A DNA stretch of 64,000 bases from Bacteroidetes bacterium HGW-Bacteroidetes-8 (GCA_002840895.1 PHCZ01000001.1:124001-188000), one strand, 5' to 3'. Positions 33,479 to 44,083 are shown, counted from the stretch's first letter. Program-made: numbers and translations. Notes: generated from the sequence alone by a model not told the origin.

Positions 33479-33486
33479 TATCTTTG
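33479..33486 (+). promoter_or_regulatory. -7 promoter element of secA
   Basis: TATCTTTG matches TAnnTTTG, 64 bases before the secA start. Confidence 0.5.
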
Positions 33487-33550
33487 CAGATTAGAGATTG
33501 AATCTTTTAAGATTTAACCGGGTAACGTAACTATAAATTAGATAAATAAA

Positions 33551-36500
33551 ATGGCATTTATTACAGATGTACTTAAAAGATTTTTCGGCACCAAATCTGA
33601 AAGAGATATAAAAGAGATTCAGCCATATGTAGATAAGGCTCTGCTTGCATATACCAGAATAGATCTGCTTACACACAATGAGCTTCGCAGCGAGACTCTC
33701 AGGCTTAAAAATATTGTTAATGAGAGCATTGCAGGGGACGAAGAGAGAAAAAAATCACTTCGGGCAAGGTTGGACGATGTAATGATAGATGTAAAGGAGA
33801 AGGAGGAGCTTGCAACAGAGGTAGATAAACTGACAAAGAAGATAGATGAAAAGATTGAGGAGGTATTACTGGAGATTCTGCCGGATGCCTTTGCTATAAT
33901 GAAATCTACAGCAAGAAGGTTTAAGGAGAATTCTCAGATTATTGTAACCGCTTCACAATCAGATAGAGACCTGGCAGCAAAACACGATTTTGTCTCAATT
34001 GAGGGAGATAATGCAATTTGGAAAAACAGCTGGATGGCAGGCGGTAATACCATTGTTTGGGATATGGTTCACTACGACGTGCAGCTAATTGGCGGGGTTG
34101 CCCTTCATCAGGGTAAGATTGCTGAGATGGGTACAGGTGAGGGAAAAACTCTGGTTGCAACGCTGCCGGTATTCCTGAATGCTATTGCAGGTAAGGGAGT
34201 GCATATTGTAACCGTGAATGACTACCTCTCAAAACGTGACTCGGAGTGGATGGGACCACTCTATCAGTTCCACGGCCTCAAAGTAGATTGTATTGACAAA
34301 CATCAGCCCAACTCAGAACAGAGAAAAGCAGCCTACAAAGCAGATATTACATTCGGAACAAACAATGAGTTCGGGTTTGATTATCTGCGCGACAATATGG
34401 CAATCAACCCGGAAGATCTGGTTCAAAAGAAGCACCACTACGCTATAGTTGATGAGGTTGACTCGGTCCTTATTGATGACGCCAGAACGCCGCTCATTAT
34501 TTCCGGCCCGGTTCCCAAAGGGGATGAGCAGCAGTTTAATGAGTACAAACCAATAGTTGAGAGGCTATACAGTGCTCAGAGAGCTCTTGTCACCCAGCTA
34601 CTCAACGAGGCTAAGAAGAAGCTTCAGGAGAACAATGAAGAGGAGGGTGGAAAATTGCTTCTAAGAGCCCACAAGGGACTTCCAAGATACAACCCGCTTA
34701 TCAAATATCTGAGTGAATCCGGAATGAAGCAGGTTCTCCTTAAGACGGAAAACTTCTATATGCAGGATAATAATAAGCAGATGCATATAGTTACAGACGA
34801 TCTATTCTTTGTTATTGATGAGAAACAGAGGTCTGTAGAGCTCACCGACAAAGGTCACGAGCTAATCGGTAAAAATGTGAGTGATAGTGATTTCTTTGTA
34901 CTTCCGGACATAGGAACAGAGATTGCAGATATTGAGAAGAGTGAGATGAACCCGGATGAAAAACTATCTGCAAAAGATTCGCTTCTTGCCGAATATGCAA
35001 TAAAGAGCGAGAGAGTCCACACAGTAAACCAACTACTTAAATCCTACACTATGTTCGAGAAGGATGTTGAGTATGTGGTGATGGATAATAAGATTAAGAT
35101 TGTAGATGAGCAGACCGGCCGTATTCTGGAGGGGAGGCGCTATTCTGACGGGCTTCACCAGGCAATCGAGGCAAAGGAGTCGGTTAAAGTAGAGGCTGCT
35201 ACACAAACGTTTGCAACCATAACCCTACAGAACTACTTCCGTATGTACCATAAGCTGGCCGGTATGACCGGTACAGCAGAGACAGAGGCTGGTGAATTTT
35301 GGTCAATCTATAAACTTGATGTGGTGGTGATTCCAACAAACCGGCCTGTGGTGAGAAAGGATCTGGAAGACCTTATATACAAAACCAAAAGAGAGAAGTA
35401 CAACGCAGTTATAGATGAGATTGTGTCTCTTACAAAAAATGGCAGACCTGTTCTTGTAGGTACAACCTCAGTTGAGGTATCTGAACTCTTGAGCAGAATG
35501 TTAAAGCTGAGAGGGATTAAACACAATGTCCTAAACGCCAAACAGCACGCCAAGGAGGCAGAGATTGTGGCAGAGGCAGGTCAACCCGGCTCGGTTACAA
35601 TTGCAACTAATATGGCCGGTCGAGGTACAGATATAAAACTCGGAAGCGGTGTTAAAGAGGCCGGTGGACTTGCCATTATAGGCACAGAGCGTCACGACTC
35701 AAGGCGGGTTGACCGTCAGTTAAGAGGTCGTGCCGGACGTCAGGGAGACCCCGGCTCCTCAAGTTTCTTTGTCTCTCTGGAAGATGATCTTATGCGTCTT
35801 TTCGGTTCGGAGAGAATTGCAGGTCTTGTAGATAAGATGGGTATGAAGGAGGGAGAGGTTCTTCAACACTCAATGCTTTCAAAATCAATTGAAAGAGCTC
35901 AAAGAAAAGTGGAGGAGAACAACTTTGGGCAGAGGAAAAGGCTCCTCGAGTATGACGATGTTATGAACTCTCAGAGAGAGGTTGTCTATACCCGCCGCAG
36001 AAATGCACTTTATGGAGAGAGGATTGATGTGGACATACAGAATATGATGACAGATTTTTCCGAATCAATAACTCAGAACTCTCACGGATCTCTTCCATTT
36101 GAAGAGTTCAGCCTTGAGACAATCAGGCAGATCTCAATTGAACCGGGAATGGATGAGGTGTTCTACACAGATGCAAAGACAGAAGAGGTGGCCGACAAAC
36201 TTCTGGAAAATGTTCAGAGTGTCTATAAAAGAAGGCAAGAGATACTTGTCAATCACGCCTGGCCAATTGTTAAGCAGATTTACGAAACCCAGAGTGCCAC
36301 ATACGACAATATTGCAATTCCTGTAAGTGACGGAGCAAAAATAATGCAGGTTATAGTAAACCTGAAAAAGGCTTACGAGAGTTCCGGCCGCGAAATAGGG
36401 AGGTCTCTAAACAAAAGCATCACTTTAATGTTAATTGATGAGTTTTGGAAAGAGCACCTCAGAGAGATGGATGACCTTAAACAATCTGTTCAAAATGCCA

Positions 36501-36838
36501 CTTATGAGCAGAAGGATCCTTTGCTTATCTACAAATTTGAGAGTTTTAAACTCTTCCAGACTATGCTGGATAAGATAAACAAAGATGTTCTATCATTCCT
36601 GCTAAAGGCTCATATTCCACTGAGAGAGACACAAAAAGAGCCCATAACACTTCGTCAGGAGCAGAGAAAGAAGACAGATATGAGTAATCTGCAGGCTACC
36701 AGAAATGATTTTATCACATCTGCAGGAGAACCAAAATCACAAGCTCCGGTTCACGTGGAGAAGAAAGTTGGAAGAAATGATCAGTGCCCTTGCGGTAGCG
36801 GTAAAAAATATAAAAATTGCCACGGGGCAAATGAATAG
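33551..36838 (+). CDS. secA: SecA preprotein translocase ATPase
   Basis: This is the motor of the Sec export pathway (1,095 aa). It has nucleotide-binding domain 1 with [19 protein letters not shown] and Walker [21 protein letters not shown]; a protein cross-linking domain with an insertion (about 330-430) that lengthens it relative to E. coli SecA, usual in Bacteroidota; nucleotide-binding domain 2 with [14 protein letters not shown] and [15 protein letters not shown]; a helical scaffold; and a C-terminal zinc motif [14 protein letters not shown] for SecB or ribosome contact. It ends 17 bases before the lpd start. Confidence 0.98.
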   Translation: MAFITDVLKRFFGTKSERDIKEIQPYVDKALLAYTRIDLLTHNELRSETLRLKNIVNESIAGDEERKKSLRARLDDVMIDVKEKEELATEVDKLTKKIDEKIEEVLLEILPDAFAIMKSTARRFKENSQIIVTASQSDRDLAAKHDFVSIEGDNAIWKNSWMAGGNTIVWDMVHYDVQLIGGVALHQGKIAEMGTGEGKTLVATLPVFLNAIAGKGVHIVTVNDYLSKRDSEWMGPLYQFHGLKVDCIDKHQPNSEQRKAAYKADITFGTNNEFGFDYLRDNMAINPEDLVQKKHHYAIVDEVDSVLIDDARTPLIISGPVPKGDEQQFNEYKPIVERLYSAQRALVTQLLNEAKKKLQENNEEEGGKLLLRAHKGLPRYNPLIKYLSESGMKQVLLKTENFYMQDNNKQMHIVTDDLFFVIDEKQRSVELTDKGHELIGKNVSDSDFFVLPDIGTEIADIEKSEMNPDEKLSAKDSLLAEYAIKSERVHTVNQLLKSYTMFEKDVEYVVMDNKIKIVDEQTGRILEGRRYSDGLHQAIEAKESVKVEAATQTFATITLQNYFRMYHKLAGMTGTAETEAGEFWSIYKLDVVVIPTNRPVVRKDLEDLIYKTKREKYNAVIDEIVSLTKNGRPVLVGTTSVEVSELLSRMLKLRGIKHNVLNAKQHAKEAEIVAEAGQPGSVTIATNMAGRGTDIKLGSGVKEAGGLAIIGTERHDSRRVDRQLRGRAGRQGDPGSSSFFVSLEDDLMRLFGSERIAGLVDKMGMKEGEVLQHSMLSKSIERAQRKVEENNFGQRKRLLEYDDVMNSQREVVYTRRRNALYGERIDVDIQNMMTDFSESITQNSHGSLPFEEFSLETIRQISIEPGMDEVFYTDAKTEEVADKLLENVQSVYKRRQEILVNHAWPIVKQIYETQSATYDNIAIPVSDGAKIMQVIVNLKKAYESSGREIGRSLNKSITLMLIDEFWKEHLREMDDLKQSVQNATYEQKDPLLIYKFESFKLFQTMLDKINKDVLSFLLKAHIPLRETQKEPITLRQEQRKKTDMSNLQATRNDFITSAGEPKSQAPVHVEKKVGRNDQCPCGSGKKYKNCHGANE

Positions 36839-36855
36839 AGAATAAATTGAATAAT

Positions 36856-38244
36856 ATGTATGATCTTATAGTTATTGGTTCAGGCCCGGGAGGTTATGTT
36901 GCTGCAATTAGAGCATCACAACTGGGTATGAACACAGTGGTTATTGAGAAATCGGAGCTTGGAGGGGTTTGCCTCAATTGGGGATGTATTCCTACCAAAG
37001 CACTTTTAAAAAGTGTTCAGGCGCTCCATTATGCTCAAAATCATAATGATTACGGCTTTGATATTGAGGGTGAGATAAAACCGGACCTAAGTAAAATTGT
37101 TGAGAGAAGCAGAAATGTTGCCAATGGAATGAGCAGAGGAATTGATTTTCTGTTCAAGAAAAACAAGGTGAGTGTATTAAATGGCAGAGGCAAAATTTTG
37201 AAACCGGGGAAGGTGGAGGTTACCTCTGAAGATGGTTCTGTTATTGTTGTAGAGGCAAAGAATATAATCATTGCAACAGGAGCAAGAGCCAATTCACTCC
37301 CTTTTGCCCCAATAGATGGCAATAAAATAATATCCTACAGGCAGGCTATGGTTCCCGAAACACTTCCAAAGAGTCTTGCAGTAATTGGGTCAGGAGCTAT
37401 CGGAAGTGAGTTTGCCTATTTTTACAGATCTCTGGGGGTAGAGGTTTATCTTATAGAATATTTGCCAAATATTGTCCCACTAGAGGATGACGAAGTCTCG
37501 GCCCTGCTTAGTCGCTCTTTCCGTAAAATGGGAATAAAAGTACTCACCTCTGCTCAGGTAAAAGGGGTAGATACAAGCGGAGAGAAGTGCGTAATCACAG
37601 TTGAAACAAAGAAGGGCGAGGAGAAAATCGAGGTCGAGAGGGTTCTTTCTGCAGTAGGTGTTGTAGCAAATATTGAAAATATTGGATTGGAAGAGAACGG
37701 AGTAGTGACAGAGAGAGGCAAAATTAAGGTAGACAACTACTATTCAACTAATATCAATGGTATTTATGCAATAGGAGATGTACTTGCCACTCCTGCTCTT
37801 GCCCATATTGCTTCTGCTGAGGCGATCTGTTGTGTTGAGAAGATTGCGGGAGTTGATGTCAAGCCACTGGACTACACAAATTTTCCCGGTTGTACATATA
37901 CCTCTCCCGAAATTGCATCTACAGGCCAAACTGAGAGGGCTGTTAAGGAGAGCGGTGTTGACTATAAAATTGGTAAATTCCAATTTACCGCATCCGGCAA
38001 AGCATCTGCAGCAGGTGAGAGAGACGGCTTTGTAAAGCTGATTATAGACTCCGAAAGTGACAAGATTCTGGGTGCCCATCTCATAGGAGCCAATGTAACT
38101 GAGATGCTCTCCGGAATTGTTGTTGCGAGAAGACTAGGAGCAACAGCAAAAGATATTATACACTCAATTCACCCTCATCCAACAATGAGCGAAGCTATTA
38201 TGGAAGCTGCAGCTGCTGCTCATTCTGAGGCTATTCACATTTAA
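36856..38244 (+). CDS. lpd: Dihydrolipoyl dehydrogenase
   Basis: This FAD-dependent E3 component of 2-oxoacid dehydrogenase complexes (or glycine cleavage) re-oxidises lipoyl groups with NAD+. It has FAD-binding IVIGSGPGGYVAAIRASQLG, the redox disulfide GGVCLNWGCIPTKALLKS, NAD-binding AVIGSGAIGSEFAYFYRSLG, second FAD motif INGIYAIGDVLATPALAH, and the catalytic His-Glu near the end (HSIHPHPTMSEAIMEA). ATG 36856 was chosen over a TTG three codons upstream because it starts directly at the FAD fold. No E1 or E2 gene is nearby. Confidence 0.96.
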   Translation: MYDLIVIGSGPGGYVAAIRASQLGMNTVVIEKSELGGVCLNWGCIPTKALLKSVQALHYAQNHNDYGFDIEGEIKPDLSKIVERSRNVANGMSRGIDFLFKKNKVSVLNGRGKILKPGKVEVTSEDGSVIVVEAKNIIIATGARANSLPFAPIDGNKIISYRQAMVPETLPKSLAVIGSGAIGSEFAYFYRSLGVEVYLIEYLPNIVPLEDDEVSALLSRSFRKMGIKVLTSAQVKGVDTSGEKCVITVETKKGEEKIEVERVLSAVGVVANIENIGLEENGVVTERGKIKVDNYYSTNINGIYAIGDVLATPALAHIASAEAICCVEKIAGVDVKPLDYTNFPGCTYTSPEIASTGQTERAVKESGVDYKIGKFQFTASGKASAAGERDGFVKLIIDSESDKILGAHLIGANVTEMLSGIVVARRLGATAKDIIHSIHPHPTMSEAIMEAAAAAHSEAIHI

Positions 38245-38254
38245 AATTTAATCT

Positions 38255-38638
38255 ATGTCTAAGAACGAAAACACAACCCAGGTTAACGAAGTTAACAGAA
38301 TATCCGGCGGGACCGAATTTCACGGAGTTATTAATTCAGTATCAGATATCAGAATAGATGGCCTCTTCGAGGGTAAATTGACAACGGTAGGAAAGCTTGT
38401 AATTGGAGAGTCAGCTCGTTTAATTGGAGAGGTTATTGCCAGAAGTTGCGATATTTGGGGGGAAGTAGACGGCAAAGTTCTGGTGAGAGAGGTTTTCGGG
38501 CTTAGAAAGTGTGGCTCAATTAAGGGGAAAATCGCCTGTCAAAAACTCTTCATTGAGGAGGGGGGCATTTTTAACGGCTCCTGTAAAATGATTACTGAAG
38601 AGGAGTTTGAAGATAACCTCAAATTACAAAATCAATAG
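38255..38638 (+). CDS. Bactofilin-family polymer-forming cytoskeletal protein
   Basis: This is a 127-residue bactofilin (DUF583) with a flexible N-terminus (1-25), a compact right-handed beta-helix of about 90 residues with the repeating hydrophobic pattern (GTEFHGVINSVSDIRIDGLF, EGKLTTVGKLVIGESARLIG, EVIARSCDIWGEVDGKVLV) and an acidic tail. Bactofilins polymerise without nucleotide and scaffold membrane or cell-wall processes. It starts 10 bases after lpd and is followed by a terminator shared with the convergent actin-like gene. Confidence 0.9.
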   Translation: MSKNENTTQVNEVNRISGGTEFHGVINSVSDIRIDGLFEGKLTTVGKLVIGESARLIGEVIARSCDIWGEVDGKVLVREVFGLRKCGSIKGKIACQKLFIEEGGIFNGSCKMITEEEFEDNLKLQNQ

Positions 38639-38659
38639 AGGTAAATAAAAAACTAAATA

Positions 38660-38695
38660 AAAGGGTGACTAAAATAATTAGCCACCCTTTTATTT
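38660..38695 (+). terminator. Bidirectional terminator between bactofilin and actin-like genes
   Basis: AAAGGGTGACTAA and TTAGCCACCCTTT form a 13-bp stem with one mismatch around a five-base loop, with A-rich and T-rich flanks on either side. Confidence 0.75.
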
Positions 38696-38710
38696 ATTAC
38701 TATTAAATCC

Positions 38711-39799
38711 TTAGTATGAATTTGATATAACAGAAACACAGGTATTGGCGTTCCCTATATCTATCCCTACATAGACAACTTTCTCTTCCGAGTCCGGAGT
38801 GTATGAGAATCCGTCTCCCTCTTTGTTCTCAACGGAAGATTTTGAATAGAGTGCATATCCGATAGAGGCACATTTCTCAGGAGCGTTAAAAATTGAAATG
38901 TTGCAAATATCACCAAACTCCTCATTAAATAGCTCAACAAGATCTTTGTGAAGTGCACCTCCTCCAACAAGAATCATTTTTTGACAGTTTTCAAAATCTT
39001 CATCTGTGATATAGCGTCTGATTGTAGGAGAGATAACATTGTTATAGTACATACTGATTGCAAGTTTCTTCTCCTCCATAAAATCTTTCCTCTTTCTCTC
39101 TACAAACATAAATCCTTTAGAGAACAGGTGATCTATCTGGTGCTCTGTTCTTAATTTCAAATAGGTGTGTTTGCTGATCTCCTGGCTAAATACATTAACT
39201 GGATAGCTAATACCGTGAGTACTAAAAAAAGACCTGGTAGTTAAACCTTCCGGAGTACTAACAGCCCCCTCACAAGTTCCGTATCCAAGACTGATAATTA
39301 TAAAATTCCCATCAACTGGTTGGTCACCCTTTCTTACCGCTATGTCACAACCCACAAGTTCCGGAATAACGTGTGCAGAGGCAACCGAGACAACCCTCTG
39401 CTCAGAACTGAGTGAGCCATTGTCATCTGCTTTGTAGTAGGTGATAATCTTCTCCTCTTTATAATACTCAATAGCATTATCTTTATTAAACTGATAGGTT
39501 GCATATGGGAAGCCACTCGTAACAACCATTTTAGGCACTTTGCCGTTTTTTGACTCACTTTTTAAAGCATTGCTGGCAAGCAGAAGTGCAGATTGAGTAA
39601 TAATCTTATAGTCTACATCCTCCGGAGATGCATTTATTGATTTGTGAGGTGAAACACCCTCATTAAGAGCCTGTAGTCCAACCAAATAATTAGCACCATC
39701 AAATTTTAATTTTGAAAACCCAAGGATTGGATCGTTACTGGTTGAGAAGTCTCTTAGCGTTGACTCGTATACGCTTGGAAAAGAGTAAGTTTTTATCAT
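38711..39799 (-). CDS. Actin-like ATPase (ParM/StbA type) with phosphate-1 motif at C-terminus
   Basis: This 362-residue protein has the fold elements of a ParM-like actin. Near the N-terminus are YSFPSVYES and DGANYLVGLQALNEG, which in ParM-like proteins follow the phosphate-1 loop. Then come a phosphate-2-like loop IIISLGYGTCEGAV (usual Asp is Ser), the adenosine motif MILVGGGALHKDL and the closing helix CASIGYALYSK. After a 25-residue Glu/Ser-rich linker the protein ends VYVGIDIGNANTCVSVISNSY. That is a canonical phosphate-1 motif, normally at the N-terminus. The order therefore looks circularly permuted. ATG 39799 was preferred to TTG 39826. It is the last gene of the DUF4199-GT2 set and convergent with bactofilin. 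Filament formation is inferred. Confidence 0.8.
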   Translation of the reverse strand: MIKTYSFPSVYESTLRDFSTSNDPILGFSKLKFDGANYLVGLQALNEGVSPHKSINASPEDVDYKIITQSALLLASNALKSESKNGKVPKMVVTSGFPYATYQFNKDNAIEYYKEEKIITYYKADDNGSLSSEQRVVSVASAHVIPELVGCDIAVRKGDQPVDGNFIIISLGYGTCEGAVSTPEGLTTRSFFSTHGISYPVNVFSQEISKHTYLKLRTEHQIDHLFSKGFMFVERKRKDFMEEKKLAISMYYNNVISPTIRRYITDEDFENCQKMILVGGGALHKDLVELFNEEFGDICNISIFNAPEKCASIGYALYSKSSVENKEGDGFSYTPDSEEKVVYVGIDIGNANTCVSVISNSY

Positions 39800-39847
39800 A
39801 GTGAAAAATTTTTCGTGAAAGTACAAAAAAAAAATTGATATGGAAAG

Positions 39848-40795
39848 TTATATCGATTTTTTTATTTTATAATGATTTCTCTCACTGCCGTTTCTGGATA
39901 TCAACTCAGCTAAAAACCCGGATAGAAATAGCTGCATACCAATAATTAACGCAACTAAAGAGATATAAAACAGCGGTTGGTCAGTAACGGCTCTGAAAGG
40001 CAAACCTTTAGATTGGGTTACAATTTTGTTAATAATCAGATAAAGCGAGGTGAGTGATCCTACTAAAAAGGTGAGTGAACCAACAAGCCCGAAGAAGTGC
40101 ATAGGTTTCTTCCCGAAACGGGATAGAAACCATAGTGTGAGAAGGTCCAGAAAGCCGTTTATGAACCTACTTTTGCCAAATTTGCTTTTACCGAATTTTC
40201 TGGGTTGGTGCTTCACAACTCTCTCACCGATTTTTGTAAAGCCGGCGTTTTTGGAGAGATAGGGTATGTAGCGATGCATCTCTCCATAAACCTCAATATT
40301 CTTTACTACCTCTCTCCTGTATGCCTTAAGACCACAATTCATATCGTGAAGTTTGATCTTGGTCACCTTTCTGGCAGCAGCATTGTAGATGCGTGAAGGA
40401 AGATTCTTTGAGAAGAATCCGTCGTAGCGTTTCTTTTTCCATCCGGAAACAATATCCAGATTCTCATCTTTAATCATTGCAATTAGCCCGGGAATCTCCT
40501 GAGGACTATCCTGCAGATCTGCATCCATTGTCACAACAATATCCCCTTGTGCGAGTTCAAAACCACAATAGAGTGCTGCAGATTTTCCGTAATTTCTTCG
40601 GAAGCTTATCGCTTTTACAGGGTACTCTTTTGAGAGATCTTCAATTATACTCCAGGACGAATCTGTGCTGCCGTCATCTATAAGGATAATCTCATAATCT
40701 ATACTCTCCCCGGAAAGTGCATCCTTTATCCAGGGAATTAGCTCTGGCAGAGACTCCTCCTCGTTATATACCGAAATTACAATTGAGAGATCCAT
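39848..40795 (-). CDS. GT2 glycosyltransferase, dolichol-phosphate-mannose-synthase-like
   Basis: This is a 315-residue family 2 glycosyltransferase that probably loads a sugar onto polyprenyl phosphate. The catalytic domain has LSIVISVYNEEESLPELI, the nucleotide-binding DDGSTDSSW, the metal-binding DADLQDSPQEIPGLI and the GLKAYRREV region. Two C-terminal membrane helices (FFGLVGSLTFLVGSLTSLYLI and LFYISLVALIIGMQLFLSGFLAELI) match the DPM1/ArnC/GtrB class. It lies 12 bases after DUF4199 and 48 bases before the actin-like gene, so the three are probably one transcript. Confidence 0.92.
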   Translation of the reverse strand: MDLSIVISVYNEEESLPELIPWIKDALSGESIDYEIILIDDGSTDSSWSIIEDLSKEYPVKAISFRRNYGKSAALYCGFELAQGDIVVTMDADLQDSPQEIPGLIAMIKDENLDIVSGWKKKRYDGFFSKNLPSRIYNAAARKVTKIKLHDMNCGLKAYRREVVKNIEVYGEMHRYIPYLSKNAGFTKIGERVVKHQPRKFGKSKFGKSRFINGFLDLLTLWFLSRFGKKPMHFFGLVGSLTFLVGSLTSLYLIINKIVTQSKGLPFRAVTDQPLFYISLVALIIGMQLFLSGFLAELISRNGSERNHYKIKKSI

Positions 40796-40807
40796 CTTAG
40801 TCTGATA

Positions 40808-41320
40808 TTAAATAGTTTCGCTTCCTGTGAAGATATCCCCCTTCTTGGTATAGTTTGCAATTATTGCAGATACAATGGCTCCAAATATTGAGTTGTAAAA
40901 GAGAAAGACAACAAACATCAGCTGAGGAAAGATCTCCTCTATTGATGCGATCTGTTCTGCAGCATCCGGGTTGGAGGATCCCATCATTGTCATTGCTGTC
41001 TCCATCTGCACTGCAATTGAATCCGGGAATATGAGTGCATAGTGAATAAATATATAAGCGGCAAAAATTATTGAAGAGAAGACGCTTGTAATAAATCCGA
41101 ATCTAAAACCATCTTTATATGTGAAAACCTCTGCAGCCCCGGCATACTCCTTAACAAAGTATAAAAGAAGCCAAATGCTACCGACAAATTTTGCTGCCCA
41201 CAGTAACAGACTGATAGCTGTACCGGGAGCAAATACCGTCTGGATTAGTGTGTAAACGATTGTGACCAAAGCCAGCAACAACCCGTATGTGGCAGCGACA
41301 CTCCATTTGTTTGATTGCAT
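40808..41320 (-). CDS. DUF4199 membrane protein
   Basis: This is a 170-residue protein with four membrane segments (YGLLLALVTIVYTLIQTVF, ISLLLWAAKFVGSIWLLLYFV, FGFITSVFSSIIFAAYIFIHY, LMFVVFLFYNSIFGAIVSAIIA). The pattern, including FTYKDGFRFGF after helix 2, fits the Bacteroidota-specific DUF4199 family, whose role is unknown. It is regularly found directly upstream of a GT2 polyprenyl-phosphate glycosyltransferase, as here, which suggests a joint envelope function. Confidence 0.85.
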   Translation of the reverse strand: MQSNKWSVAATYGLLLALVTIVYTLIQTVFAPGTAISLLLWAAKFVGSIWLLLYFVKEYAGAAEVFTYKDGFRFGFITSVFSSIIFAAYIFIHYALIFPDSIAVQMETAMTMMGSSNPDAAEQIASIEEIFPQLMFVVFLFYNSIFGAIVSAIIANYTKKGDIFTGSETI

Positions 41321-41418
41321 AATGTTTAAGTTAATTGGTTTATTACTATTATTATTTTCCTCAAAAATAACTAAAATCCTTATGGTAGCAAAATTTAGAG
41401 TTTTTTTAAAAATATGAT

Positions 41419-41426
41419 TATCTTTG
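41419..41426 (+). promoter_or_regulatory. -7 promoter element of thrS
   Basis: TATCTTTG matches TAnnTTTG, 26 bases before the thrS ATG. There is no room for a T-box or a long structured leader. Confidence 0.5.
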
Positions 41427-41452
41427 CCAATTGATTAGAATTGAACCAAAAG

Positions 41453-43390
41453 ATGATTAATATTACTTTCCCGGATGGCAGTATCCGCCAATTTGAAAAT
41501 GGAGTAACTGCTTTTGATATTGCAAATTCAATAAGTCCAAGGCTTGCAGCAGAGATTTTAGCTGCGACTGTAAACAACCAGATATTTGAGATCAATAGAG
41601 CCATAAACACAGATTCTTCAATAAAACTGCATAAATGGGAAGATCCTCAGGCGAAGAGTACATTCTGGCACTCATCTTCACACCTTATGGCCGAGGCACT
41701 TGAGCAGCTGTTCCCGGGTATTAAATTTGGAATAGGTCCTGCTATTGAGGTTGGTTTCTACTACGATGTGGATACCGGCGAGAGGCAGATTACCGAGTCA
41801 GACCTTAAGAGAATCGAGGAGAGAATGCTCGAACTGGCAAGAGAGAAGCAGAGCTTTGTGCGAAGGGAAATCAGCAAAGAGGAGGCGATGTCTACCTATG
41901 TAGAGAAAGGAGACGAGTACAAATGTGAGCTAATAAAGGATCTGGAAGATGGGACAATATCATTCTACACAAACGGAACCTTTACGGATCTTTGTCGTGG
42001 GCCTCATCTTGCCGATACTTCAGTTATAAAGGCAGTGAAACTAACCTCAATTGCCGGTGCATACTGGAGAGGAGATGAGAAGAACAAGATGCTGACCCGT
42101 ATTTACGGAGTTACATTCCCGCAGAAGAAGCTTTTAGATGAGTACCTGGTTATGCTTGAAGAGGCTAAAAAGAGAGACCACAGAAAACTTGGCAAAGAGC
42201 TCGAGCTATTTGCATTCTCTGCAAGAGTGGGTCAGGGACTCCCTCTTTGGCTGCCAAAAGGGGCAATGTTACGTGAAAGACTCGAGAATTTCCTTAAAGG
42301 AGTTCAAAAGAGATATGGCTACCTACCTGTAATAACACCTCATATCGGTCAGAAGGAGCTCTATGTAACCTCAGGACACTATGCAAAATACGGTAAAGAC
42401 TCTTTCCAGCCGATCCATACACCACAGGAGGGGGAGGAGTTTTTGTTAAAACCTATGAACTGCCCTCACCACTGCGAGATATATAAAACTAAACCAAGGT
42501 CATATAAAGATATGCCATTGAGACTGGCAGAGTTTGGAACCGTTTACCGTTATGAGCAGAGCGGAGAGCTTCACGGTCTTACAAGAGTGAGAGGCTTTAC
42601 TCAGGATGATGCACACATCTTCTGCCGTCCGGATCAACTTAAAGAGGAGTTTATTAAGGTGATTGATATTGTGCTATACATATTTAAAACTCTTGACTTT
42701 AAAGACTATACTGCACAAATTTCTCTTCGCGATCCTTCAAACAGAGAGAAGTATATAGGAAGCGACGAGAATTGGGAAAAAGCAGAAGCTGCAATTATTG
42801 AAGCATCGGCAGAAAAAGGGCTCAAAACTGTTGTTGAACTAGGCGAAGCTGCATTCTACGGCCCTAAGCTGGACTTTATGGTAAGAGATGCTATCGGAAG
42901 AAAGTGGCAACTTGGTACAATACAGGTAGATTACAACCTGCCGGAGAGATTTGAACTTGAATATATCGGGGCAGATGATAAAAGACACAGACCTGTAATG
43001 ATTCACAGAGCTCCATTTGGCTCTATGGAGAGGTTTGTTGCAGTTCTTATTGAACACACCGGCGGAAAATTCCCACTTTGGCTAACACCGGAGCAGGCTG
43101 TTGTGCTCCCAATAAGTGAAAAGTACAACGATTATGCAAAAAAAGTTGTAGAATTCTTGAATAATAACGATATTCGCGCCTCAATTGACGACCGCAACGA
43201 GACAATCGGCAAGAAAATCAGGGAGAATGAACTGAAAAGAGTTCCATTCCTCTTGATTGTTGGTGAAAAAGAGATGGAGGCAGAGATGATCTCTGTACGT
43301 AAACAGGGAGACGGAGATAAGGGTCAAATGTCAGTTGTTGAGTTTGCAGGAATGGTTAATGCTGAGGTGAAACAGCAAATAGATTATTAA
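41453..43390 (+). CDS. thrS: Threonyl-tRNA synthetase
   Basis: This class II synthetase (645 aa) charges tRNA-Thr. It has a TGS domain (1-62), the editing domain with [17 protein letters not shown] and [14 protein letters not shown], motif 1 around the [15 protein letters not shown] region, motif 2 [20 protein letters not shown], the zinc Cys/His in [12 protein letters not shown], motif 3 [21 protein letters not shown], and the anticodon domain starting [16 protein letters not shown] 41453 begins the TGS domain; a TTG four codons earlier is less likely. It heads the thrS-infC-rpmI-rplT cluster. Confidence 0.97.
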   Translation: MINITFPDGSIRQFENGVTAFDIANSISPRLAAEILAATVNNQIFEINRAINTDSSIKLHKWEDPQAKSTFWHSSSHLMAEALEQLFPGIKFGIGPAIEVGFYYDVDTGERQITESDLKRIEERMLELAREKQSFVRREISKEEAMSTYVEKGDEYKCELIKDLEDGTISFYTNGTFTDLCRGPHLADTSVIKAVKLTSIAGAYWRGDEKNKMLTRIYGVTFPQKKLLDEYLVMLEEAKKRDHRKLGKELELFAFSARVGQGLPLWLPKGAMLRERLENFLKGVQKRYGYLPVITPHIGQKELYVTSGHYAKYGKDSFQPIHTPQEGEEFLLKPMNCPHHCEIYKTKPRSYKDMPLRLAEFGTVYRYEQSGELHGLTRVRGFTQDDAHIFCRPDQLKEEFIKVIDIVLYIFKTLDFKDYTAQISLRDPSNREKYIGSDENWEKAEAAIIEASAEKGLKTVVELGEAAFYGPKLDFMVRDAIGRKWQLGTIQVDYNLPERFELEYIGADDKRHRPVMIHRAPFGSMERFVAVLIEHTGGKFPLWLTPEQAVVLPISEKYNDYAKKVVEFLNNNDIRASIDDRNETIGKKIRENELKRVPFLLIVGEKEMEAEMISVRKQGDGDKGQMSVVEFAGMVNAEVKQQIDY

Positions 43391-43415
43391 GCATATAGAT
43401 TATTAACTAAAATTT

Positions 43416-43432
43416 AGGAGGAAAAACTTATC
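43416..43432 (+). promoter_or_regulatory. Perfect Shine-Dalgarno before an ATC start (infC)
   Basis: AGGAGG at 43416-43421 lies 8 bases before ATC at 43430-43432. Both the strong site and the non-standard start codon are out of character for this window and mark the infC initiation region. Confidence 0.6.
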
Positions 43433-44047
43433 GCTACACCATTTAAACCTCGTCCCGGAGGGTTTGTCAAAAGGACAAGCAGTTCATCTCCAAATAACAG
43501 ACCTGGTGACAGAAGAAATATGTCCCGTAGGGTTGATGATGGACCAAGGATGAATAATGATATTACTGCTCAAAAAGTTAGGGTAGTAGGGGATAATGTA
43601 CCCAATCCTGGAGTTTTCTCTCTCCCAGAGGCAATCAGGATGGCAGAGGCGTTAGGGCTGGACCTGGTTGAGATTACACCAAATATTGATCCACCTGTTT
43701 GTAAGATAGTTGATTATCAAAAGTACATCTACCAACAGAAGAAGAAGGCAAAGGAGATGAAGGCCAATGCCACAAAAATTATAATCAAGGAGATAAGATT
43801 CGGCCCCAATACCGATGAACACGATTATCAATTTAAACTGAAGCACGCGCAGACATTTCTGAGCGAAGGAGCAAAAGTAAAGGCCTATGTCTTTTTTAAA
43901 GGGAGGTCAATACTTTTTGCAGAGCAGGGGGAGAAACTGCTATTAAGATTTGCTCTTGAGCTGGAAGAATTCGGCAAGGCAGATCAGATGCCAAAGCTTG
44001 AGGGGAAGAGAATGATAATGATGATGACCCCGGTCAAGAAGAAGTAA
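43430..44047 (+). CDS. infC: Translation initiation factor IF-3, probable ATC start
   Basis: IF-3 binds the 30S subunit and rejects wrong initiator pairing. The N-domain runs from [16 protein letters not shown], with [34 protein letters not shown], and the C-domain from [26 protein letters not shown] to [12 protein letters not shown]. The first ATG (43520) leaves only about a dozen residues before the fold. In frame 30 codons upstream, an ATC sits 8 bases after a perfect AGGAGG, adding a basic Pro/Ser-rich tail ([14 protein letters not shown] and on). infC uses AUU in E. coli and AUC in Myxococcus for self-control, so ATC 43430 was chosen. If wrong, the start is 43520. Confidence 0.85.
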   Translation: MATPFKPRPGGFVKRTSSSSPNNRPGDRRNMSRRVDDGPRMNNDITAQKVRVVGDNVPNPGVFSLPEAIRMAEALGLDLVEITPNIDPPVCKIVDYQKYIYQQKKKAKEMKANATKIIIKEIRFGPNTDEHDYQFKLKHAQTFLSEGAKVKAYVFFKGRSILFAEQGEKLLLRFALELEEFGKADQMPKLEGKRMIMMMTPVKKK

Positions 44048-44083
44048 AACAGTAAACACTTTAAATTAAAACAAATAAGTACA

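Noticed and set aside
41321-41452. T-box leader for thrS (and for hisS)
   Set aside because: The distance from the -7 elements to the start codons is under 30 bases, leaving no room for a T-box.
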